Source: Cyanobacteria bacterium FACHB-DQ100 (GTDB lineage: Bacteria; Cyanobacteriota; Cyanobacteriia; Leptolyngbyales; Leptolyngbyaceae). Taken from it: a stretch of DNA of 40,680 bases. The stretch lies in NCBI GenBank assembly GCA_014695195.1, contig JACJNW010000042.1:1-40680 (forward strand). Direction: 5' to 3'. A program made the position numbers and the translations under genes. Of the stretch, positions 35,230 to 40,680 are shown piece by piece. Numbering within the stretch: the first letter of the stretch is position 1; the number at the start of each line of letters is the position of its first letter. The notes beneath the pieces were generated by a model. That model made no database searches and had not been told where the DNA came from. It was given only the letters and a program-made list of their open reading frames with translations.

Positions 35230-35829
35230 TTACCTCGGTTCAGAATTCTGCGGCTTCACTTCCTGAGCAAAATTCTCAAATCGCCGCATCAAATAGGCTA
35301 CACCAAAATCCCCGTTTGGATGGTTCTTCAGCACTTCCGCTAACTCAAACACTTGAGTTGCTAACTCGACTCCTAAGCGATCGATCGTCGCCTGCTTCTC
35401 AATGGCGAGATGTTCGCGCTCTCTCGATAAAGTTTGCCACTCACTGGAGAACAACTGCTCGATCGCAAGGTGCAATCCCATTGTTTCGAGTGCGTCCCAT
35501 TCACCACGATCGCACCAAATTCCCCCACAGCTTAAACAGCGTTCCACATAAAAGGGCGTTTTCATGCCGACTTTGACTCGCGCAAGATAGCTCCCGCACT
35601 CAGGACACAGCGCTGCCTTAGCATCAAGCGGCGACTGTACGAACTCCACATCTAATGTTTTGGGAATTAGATCTGCAACAGTTTTAGGATGGGGTCTTTC
35701 TGCCTGCCATGCCTTGTAATTCTCAGACGGAATCCAGGTTCCTTTACAGTCAGGACACTGTTTCACCGCTAATGCCTCGGTTAATGTGCCATCAATTAGC
35801 GTGATTTTTCTCTCTTTTGGGCACTGCAT
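35230..35829 (-). CDS. zf-TFIIB domain protein of unknown function
   Basis: The protein has 199 aa. Two zinc-ribbon units of the zf-TFIIB type are visible: MQCPKERKITL...KQCPDCKGTWI at the N-terminus (about residues 1-40) and CPECGSYLARV...ERCLSCGGIWCDRGEWDAL (about 75-115). The rest is a helical C-terminus with YLMRRFENF. Such proteins are widespread in cyanobacteria, and I do not know a role. It probably binds zinc and may contact nucleic acid or protein. It is followed on the same strand, upstream, by the PatD-like gene 29 bases away, so the two may be co-transcribed. Confidence 0.75.
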   Translation of the reverse strand: MQCPKERKITLIDGTLTEALAVKQCPDCKGTWIPSENYKAWQAERPHPKTVADLIPKTLDVEFVQSPLDAKAALCPECGSYLARVKVGMKTPFYVERCLSCGGIWCDRGEWDALETMGLHLAIEQLFSSEWQTLSREREHLAIEKQATIDRLGVELATQVFELAEVLKNHPNGDFGVAYLMRRFENFAQEVKPQNSEPR

Positions 35830-35858
35830 GGCGCAATCCTCAATCCGACGTTTCTTAT

Positions 35859-36209
35859 TTAATCAGGCTCAGTCCCTAGAATCGCACTGCAATAGGTGGT
35901 CAAGAATTTAATGCGATCGCGAACCTGCCCAAGCCGCATTTCGACGGTTCCAGCCTGCCGCGCAGTCTGTAAAAACATTCCATCCATCCCAAGCAACCGC
36001 ATTTGTTTATTGATTTCCACTAAGACAGAATGCGTTTGATAGTGCTCGGATTGAATCGGCTGAATCTCCTCCTGGAAAATCTGCTGGAGCGATCGTATCT
36101 TTTGATGAAGCGCAGGTCGATCCAGTTCGACCGTGTTGAGAGTTTGATCGAGTGCAACGATCGCGTTTTGGAATCGTTGAAAAACGCGGACTTGGTTCTC
36201 TGTTAACAT
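35859..36209 (-). CDS. patD: PatD-like protein (heterocyst frequency control family)
   Basis: The protein has 116 aa, helical, with no membrane segment. The central YQTHSVLVEINKQMRLLGMDG and MFLQTARQAGTVEMRLGQV with the closing FLTTYCSAIL match my memory of the PatD family (about 115-120 aa), in which the Anabaena member limits heterocyst frequency. The family also occurs in strains that make no heterocysts, so the role here is open. It starts with ATG 36207-36209 and is the first gene of a leftward pair with the zf-TFIIB protein. The assignment rests on motif memory only. Confidence 0.6.
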   Translation of the reverse strand: MLTENQVRVFQRFQNAIVALDQTLNTVELDRPALHQKIRSLQQIFQEEIQPIQSEHYQTHSVLVEINKQMRLLGMDGMFLQTARQAGTVEMRLGQVRDRIKFLTTYCSAILGTEPD

Positions 36210-36734
36210 GCTTGAACTTTAGTGAAAGAGCGGGGATCGCTGAAAAGCATAATTGGATGTAGAACGGTGTTTCAGTAGATGGTTGAAGCTCTCGGTATAA
36301 ATTCGCTCGAAATTGTCCACATCGTGGGAAGTACGTATGCAAGACCCTGAGTTTTGCTTGAGTTGAGGACGATCGCAAAATTTCTCAACAATCCAAAATT
36401 TCCGCCAAGAAACGGATCACCATTCGATAGAATGAGCGTTACGATTGTTTTAACAAGCTTAAGATATACCCTCTATTTTCACTTGAATCGACCTGAGTGC
36501 GAGACGATTTCAAGGGCGCTATCTCTGTGAATTCTTTGTCTCGCCGTTTGTCGATTCTGAAGTTCAAATCTTAGTGTCTAGCCGTTAGGAAAGCTCCTTA
36601 TGCTAGACTCATTTTCTATTCATTGATTCTTTTGTATAGCGCTATACATTAATCCAGGATTTGAATTTCCTCCACGATCTCTTTATTGTCTAGATCTGAT
36701 TGTCTGAACCTGCACTCTAGTCACGCAAATCAGC
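36210..36734. promoter_or_regulatory. Divergent promoter region of patD-like and (p)ppGpp synthetase genes
   Basis: This is about 525 non-coding bases between divergent genes and presumably carries both promoters. I could not recognise a specific operator, hairpin or RNA gene in it. An ORF of about 120 codons on the minus strand overlaps the PatD-like gene in another frame and shows no protein-like features. Confidence 0.4.
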
Positions 36735-38996
36735 ATGAATGTAGCGGCATCCATCCCCACCATTGACTTTGCTTTACCCGATTGGTTGCGTGAGTGTTTC
36801 CTCAAACCCTCCGACGACAACCAACGCGATCAAGATTTGATCTGCCGTGCGTTTGAATTTGCTTATCAACTGCACGCAGGGCAGAAGCGTGCCTCCGGCG
36901 AACCGTACATCGCTCATCCTGTCGCGGTAGCAGGCATTTTAAGAGATCTCGGTGGGAGCGGCGTAATGATTGCCGCCGGATTTTTGCATGATGTCGTTGA
37001 AGATACGGATGTCACACCCGAAGAAATCGAAGAGCGGTTTGGGTCTGAAGTTCGATGTCTGGTCGATGGCGTGACCAAGCTTTCTAAATTTAACTTCTCT
37101 AGCAAGACCGAGCGACAGGCAGAAAACTTCCGCCGCATGTTTCTTGCGATGGCGCAGGACATTCGCGTGATCGTGGTGAAACTTGCCGATCGACTCCACA
37201 ATATGCGAACGCTGGAGCATCTGCCATCCGAGAAGCAGCAGCGAATCTCGCTCGAAACCCGCGAAATTTTTGCGCCACTGGCGAACCGCTTGGGGATCGG
37301 TAATATCAAGTGGGAACTCGAAGACCTCGCATTCAAGTATCTCGAAACCGATGCTTATCGAGAAATTCAGAAATTAGTTTCAGAAAAACGGGGTGATCGC
37401 GAAGCCAGACTCAGCGAAGTTGCAGCGACATTCAAACGTCGTCTTGATCAAGTAGGAGTCCATTGCGTCGAAGTCAGCGGTAGACCCAAGCATCTTTACG
37501 GCATTTACCAAAAGATGCAGCGTCAGCAAAAAGACTATGAGCAAATTTACGATGTCGCGGCTGTCCGAATCATTGTAGAAAACAACGATGAATGTTATCG
37601 CGCTCTCGCAATCGTGCATGACACCTTCCGTCCGATCCCCGGACGCTTCAAAGACTACATCGGGTTACCTAAACCGAACCGTTATCAATCGCTGCATACG
37701 GTTGTGATTGGAGATTCTGGTCGTCCCTTAGAAGTCCAGATTCGGACGCTCGGAATGCACCATGTCGCAGAATACGGGATTGCAGCGCACTGGAAATACA
37801 AAGAATCCGGCGGCTCAACCTCGAAGCTCACTAGCGACGACGAGAAATTTACCTGGCTGCGTCAACTGCTTGACTGGCAAAACGATCTTAAAGACGCGCA
37901 AGAATACCTTGAAAGCATTAAAGACAACCTCTTCGATGGCGATGTGTATGTGTTCACGCCGAAAGGAGAAGTCGTTGCTCTCAGTCCGCGATCGACTCCG
38001 GTAGATTTTGCGTACCGGATTCATACCGAAGTTGGCAACCACTGTGCAGGCGCGAAAGTGAACGGTCGCATGGTTCAGCTCGATACGCAATTGAGAATGG
38101 GCGATATCGTCGAAATCATTACTCAAAAGAACGCCCGCCCCAGTTTGGACTGGCTGAATTTTGTCGTCACCACAGGTGCAAGAAACCGGATTCGACAAGC
38201 GTACAAGCGATCGCACCATGACGAGAACGTGCTGCGCGGTCGTGAAATGCTGGAGAAAGAACTCGGCAAAAACGGCTTTGAAGCGTTGATGAAATCCGCC
38301 CCGATGCTAACGGCGGCTGAACGCTGCAACTATCACAGCGTTGAAGATTTCGTGGCAGCCGTCGGATACGGCGAAATCACTTTGAATCTAGCCCTCAACC
38401 GCATTCGAGATGCCGTCAAAGCACAGCAATCGCTGTCTCACCCTCAACCTTCACCGTCGAGTTTGGCAAACGATGCGGCTCTCATTCCCTTGCTTCCTGC
38501 TGCACCGAGAGCCGTACCTGCACCAACGGCGAAATGCCCGATCGCGGGAGTCGAAGGCTTGTTGCATTACATGGCAGGCTGTTGTCATCCCTTGCCCGGA
38601 GAATCGATTATTGGAGTCATTACCCGCAGCAATCGCGGCATTTCAATTCATCGTCAAGGCTGTCCCAACGTCGATTCTGTTCCGGGCGATCGCTTAGTAC
38701 CCCTGAGCTGGAATCCTACCCAACAGACCACTGGACGCGCTCAAACTTATCCGATCGACATCCAAATCGAAGTCATCGATCGTGTGGGAGTGCTCAAAGA
38801 CATTCTTTCTCGCCTTACCGACAACAATATCAACGTCCGCAATGCCCAAGTCAAAACCTTTCCGGATCAAACGGCGGTGATTGACCTGGGCATTGATATT
38901 TGCGACCACGCTCAGCTAGAACGCACCTTTGCTCAGATTAAAAAGATGACAGACGTGCTGAATATGCGACGAGTCAGCCAGATCGATGACAACTAA
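36735..38996 (+). CDS. Bifunctional (p)ppGpp synthetase/hydrolase, RelA/SpoT family
   Basis: This cytoplasmic enzyme makes and degrades the stringent-response alarmone. The protein has 753 aa. The HD hydrolase domain (about residues 30-190) has AHPVAVAGIL, the metal-binding HDVVEDT and KLADRLHNMRTL, all intact. The synthetase domain (about 230-350) has GRPKHLYGIYQKM, DVAAVRIIV and GRFKDYIGLPKPNRYQSLHT; its RxKD motif is that of bifunctional Rel/SpoT enzymes, not of RelA. A TGS domain (about 390-455, DVYVFTPKGEVV), a Cys/His region (HYMAGCCHPLPGE) and a C-terminal ACT domain (about 675-748) complete it. The gene stands alone with a 525-base upstream region. Gene symbols vary (rel, spoT, relA), so none is given. 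Confidence 0.95.
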   Translation: MNVAASIPTIDFALPDWLRECFLKPSDDNQRDQDLICRAFEFAYQLHAGQKRASGEPYIAHPVAVAGILRDLGGSGVMIAAGFLHDVVEDTDVTPEEIEERFGSEVRCLVDGVTKLSKFNFSSKTERQAENFRRMFLAMAQDIRVIVVKLADRLHNMRTLEHLPSEKQQRISLETREIFAPLANRLGIGNIKWELEDLAFKYLETDAYREIQKLVSEKRGDREARLSEVAATFKRRLDQVGVHCVEVSGRPKHLYGIYQKMQRQQKDYEQIYDVAAVRIIVENNDECYRALAIVHDTFRPIPGRFKDYIGLPKPNRYQSLHTVVIGDSGRPLEVQIRTLGMHHVAEYGIAAHWKYKESGGSTSKLTSDDEKFTWLRQLLDWQNDLKDAQEYLESIKDNLFDGDVYVFTPKGEVVALSPRSTPVDFAYRIHTEVGNHCAGAKVNGRMVQLDTQLRMGDIVEIITQKNARPSLDWLNFVVTTGARNRIRQAYKRSHHDENVLRGREMLEKELGKNGFEALMKSAPMLTAAERCNYHSVEDFVAAVGYGEITLNLALNRIRDAVKAQQSLSHPQPSPSSLANDAALIPLLPAAPRAVPAPTAKCPIAGVEGLLHYMAGCCHPLPGESIIGVITRSNRGISIHRQGCPNVDSVPGDRLVPLSWNPTQQTTGRAQTYPIDIQIEVIDRVGVLKDILSRLTDNNINVRNAQVKTFPDQTAVIDLGIDICDHAQLERTFAQIKKMTDVLNMRRVSQIDDN

Positions 38997-39200
38997 GGTT
39001 TCAAGCCTTATAGAAATTTCACGCAATCTAGATATTTCTTAAAGAAGCTAGAAAACCCTGACAGATTCAAGCTTTTTTGTGATCGATTTTAATAATTCAA
39101 TGCCATACTGATTGGACAGCTTTGTGATGCAAAAAATCACTCCTTAGATAGGTGCATCCGAACTTGTTCTACTCCTAGCACAGATTACTCGACCCCTTGC
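38997..39200. other. Short intergenic stretch, nothing recognised
   Basis: This AT-rich stretch of about 200 bases lies between the (p)ppGpp synthetase/hydrolase gene and a small ORF. No clear terminator or promoter was recognised; a T run occurs near 39073. Confidence 0.4.
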
Positions 39201-39401
39201 ATGAATTATTCCTCCGATCGTTTCCCGTGGTGGGACTATCTCAATCAAGAACTATTTGACCGTGAGCGTCCGTTCGTTTGGAACTTAGAGAAGTTTTGGC
39301 ATACCCATCGCGTTCAGAAGCTAGAGCGCTGTTGGGAGCGATCGGAAGTTTACCTTCTGGAGCATTGCTGGCGACAGGAAACCGACGAGAAAAACACCTA
39401 A
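39201..39401 (+). CDS. Small Trp/Arg/Glu-rich protein of unknown function
   Basis: The ORF encodes 66 aa with six Trp residues, in motifs such as FPWWDYLNQELF, FVWNLEKFW and CWERSEVYLLEHCW, and many charged residues. There is no signal peptide or membrane helix. I do not recognise the family. Support for a real gene: it fills the gap between two well-supported genes, has an ATG start, and is followed 22 bases later by an intrinsic-terminator-like hairpin. Against: no clear ribosome site, and a longer ORF overlaps its 3' half in another frame. Confidence 0.5.
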   Translation: MNYSSDRFPWWDYLNQELFDRERPFVWNLEKFWHTHRVQKLERCWERSEVYLLEHCWRQETDEKNT

Positions 39402-39423
39402 TTTATAGTTCTCAACTTGTATC

Positions 39424-39459
39424 AGAAGTCCGGTTCTTTTGCGAAATCGGACTTCTTTT
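39424..39459 (+). terminator. Intrinsic terminator after the small ORF
   Basis: AGAAGTCCG (39424-39432) pairs perfectly with CGGACTTCT (39448-39456), followed by TTT. The loop is 15 bases. It lies between the small ORF and the convergent lysozyme gene. Confidence 0.75.
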
Positions 39460-39463
39460 GTGT

Positions 39464-40459
39464 TTATGGCTGTCTCCAGCGCTTCGCGAAGTCATCCAGA
39501 ACCGATTGAGGAATCTGGCTTTGCAGCCATTTCAGGGCAGCATCTTGATGGGCTGCACCCCGGTAGGACTTCGCGACGTTGATGAGGTCGATCGGGGGTG
39601 GAGAGGCGGGAGTTGGAGTTGGAATCGGAGTCGGTACTGCGGTTTTACCTGCTAGTAGCGCTGCCCAGGTTGCCACTCCAACAATGCCATCTGCCACTAG
39701 ATTTTTTGCTCTTTGAAACGCAGCGACTTGCGCCTTGGTTTTTGGTCCAAAATCCCCATCGGGCGTTCCGACATCGAATCCCTGCGCTTCCAACAAATTC
39801 TGCATTTCTTGCACGACATCTCCTTCTGAGCCTTGTCTAAGGGGAATGCGACCTTTTAACAGCTTTTGTAGTCCATCTAAATTGCCATTGAATTGGTTTA
39901 AATCGACATTGCCTACAATTCCGCGCAGTGTCCCGGATTCAGAATATTGATGGAATGTCCAGCGGCTCCAGGTGACAGGAACAAAGGGTGATCGGGTGCC
40001 GAAGTTCGCAATCCAAAGCGGGTAGGCTGCAAACTGTTTAGGATTTCTAAGTTTTTCTTCCCAATAACTTGGAAATGTATAGAGAATGGGTTTGCGTCCG
40101 GTTCTGGTTTCGATAATGTCAAGCCATTGCAGCGCTCGATCGATCACTGTTGCCGCGCTTAATCCGTCGTCGATTTCTAAATCAAGCACAGCAGGCAAAT
40201 CGAATGCCTCGATCGATTGCACAGTTTGCAGGAAGTTATTCGCTTGAGTAGCAGGATCTCGACCGGGGCGGAAAAAATGGTATGCACCTCGGACAATGCC
40301 GACCGATCGCATTCCTGCCCAGTTGCGCGTAAATTTATCGTCTCGGCTGGTTGCGCCCTCGGTGGCTTTGGCAAATCCATAAAACACACCCTGGCTGGCG
40401 ACGGTTGCCCAATCAATATCGCCCTGGTAGGTCGAGACATCTATCCCTAATAAAGCCAT
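39464..40459 (-). CDS. GH25 lysozyme with a peptidoglycan-binding domain
   Basis: This is a glycoside hydrolase family 25 enzyme (muramidase) that cuts peptidoglycan between MurNAc and GlcNAc. The protein has 331 aa. The catalytic domain (about residues 1-200) starts GIDVSTYQGDIDW (Asp7), and has GAYHFFRP and the catalytic pair Asp93/Glu95 in AVLDLEIDDG. A PG_binding_1 domain (about 207-270) has LRQGSEGDVVQEMQNLLEAQ and FGPKTKAQVAAFQ. A Pro/Thr linker (about 274-290) and a 40-residue tail follow. There is no N-terminal signal peptide, which is odd for a wall hydrolase and more like a phage endolysin, but no phage genes are near. Start ATG at 40457-40459. Confidence 0.9.
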   Translation of the reverse strand: MALLGIDVSTYQGDIDWATVASQGVFYGFAKATEGATSRDDKFTRNWAGMRSVGIVRGAYHFFRPGRDPATQANNFLQTVQSIEAFDLPAVLDLEIDDGLSAATVIDRALQWLDIIETRTGRKPILYTFPSYWEEKLRNPKQFAAYPLWIANFGTRSPFVPVTWSRWTFHQYSESGTLRGIVGNVDLNQFNGNLDGLQKLLKGRIPLRQGSEGDVVQEMQNLLEAQGFDVGTPDGDFGPKTKAQVAAFQRAKNLVADGIVGVATWAALLAGKTAVPTPIPTPTPASPPPIDLINVAKSYRGAAHQDAALKWLQSQIPQSVLDDFAKRWRQP

Positions 40460-40567
40460 AATTCAAACCTCTAAACCTTGCTACTGGGTACATTCACGAT
40501 TGAAGGATTTAATTCCCCAAGTTTGCCTGAGATTAGTTGAAGATGCGATTAAATTGATTTACAAATC

Positions 40568-40680
40568 GGCGTTGCCTAATGGAGAGATGAATTAAGGTGA
40601 CTCTCAATGCAGTGCCCTGAATGCCAATCCACTCATATTCGCAAGAATGGAAAACGCAAAGGCAAGCAAAATCATATTTG
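40568..40680 (+). mobile_element. Left end of an IS1-type insertion sequence (truncated by window end)
   Basis: The terminal inverted repeat starts at 40568 (GGCGTTGCC...) and matches the right-end repeat at 105-131 at 20 of 27 positions. The transposase start codon follows at 40607. The orientation is the same as for the IS end at the start of the window. The flank outside (TTTACAAATC) differs from the flank of that other IS end. Confidence 0.82.
40607..40680 (+). CDS. IS1-family transposase, N-terminal 24 residues (partial)
   Basis: The frame reads MQCPECQSTHIRKNGKRKGK to the window edge. The CPEC zinc-finger half and the basic stretch after it are the usual start of IS1-type InsA/transposase proteins in cyanobacteria. 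The gene continues beyond the window. The C-terminal end of a copy of the same family is at 3-107. Confidence 0.85.
   Translation, partial: MQCPECQSTHIRKNGKRKGKQNHI

Noticed and set aside
1-40680. The window as a closed circular plasmid
   Set aside because: Joining the ends would leave out most of the IS1 transposase (only 24 N-terminal and 34 C-terminal residues are present), the flanks outside the two IS ends do not form a target duplication, and core chromosomal genes are present.

Overview
The window looks like a chromosomal piece of a filamentous, Leptolyngbya-like cyanobacterium. The octamer GCGATCGC (HIP1) recurs throughout. Several genes are typical of cyanobacteria: the tocopherol/plastoquinone-type methyltransferase, vipp1, a PatD-like protein, a Cph1/Rcp1-style kinase and regulator pair, and a plastid-type pyruvate dehydrogenase E2. 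No rRNA, tRNA or CRISPR array was seen. Both window edges lie inside copies of the same IS1-type insertion sequence in the same orientation (right end at 1-131, left end from 40568). The window is therefore probably a contig broken at a repeat.

Left part (1-4.6 kb) is a decayed accessory zone. The IS1 end abuts a membrane-anchored coiled-coil/WD40 protein that lacks its N-terminus. Next come a fragment of an effector-associated (EAD-like) protein without a start codon, a TnsD/TniQ transposition protein without its N-terminus, and a frameshifted gene in the position that tnsE occupies in Tn7. tnsA, tnsB and tnsC are absent.

Middle part (4.6-24 kb) is a block of giant signalling genes. Three tandem hybrid histidine kinases on the minus strand (4, 5 and 8 PAS domains plus GAF domains, each ending in a receiver) are preceded by a receiver-domain remnant and a small XRE regulator. 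Divergent from them are a membrane-bound six-PAS kinase, an overlapping Rcp1-type response regulator, and a REC-GAF-kinase-REC protein. The intergenic region between the two arms holds several short palindromes. At 24225-24375 there are three spaced direct repeats followed by a TGT/ACA-type terminus. I read these as a possible transposon end of Tn7 type, which would make the signalling block candidate cargo of a degraded Tn7-like element. That link is inference.

Right part (24.4-40.5 kb) is mostly ordinary core genome: thrB, folC, a further hybrid kinase related to those in the block, pdhC with a clear terminator, an M23 peptidase, hslO, vipp1, a GmhB-like phosphatase, the MPBQ/MSBQ methyltransferase, a zf-TFIIB protein, a PatD-like protein, a bifunctional (p)ppGpp synthetase/hydrolase, a small tryptophan-rich ORF with its own terminator, and a GH25 lysozyme. 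Copies of a CCCCCTAAATCCCCCA hairpin repeat lie between genes at 30.3 and 35.2 kb.
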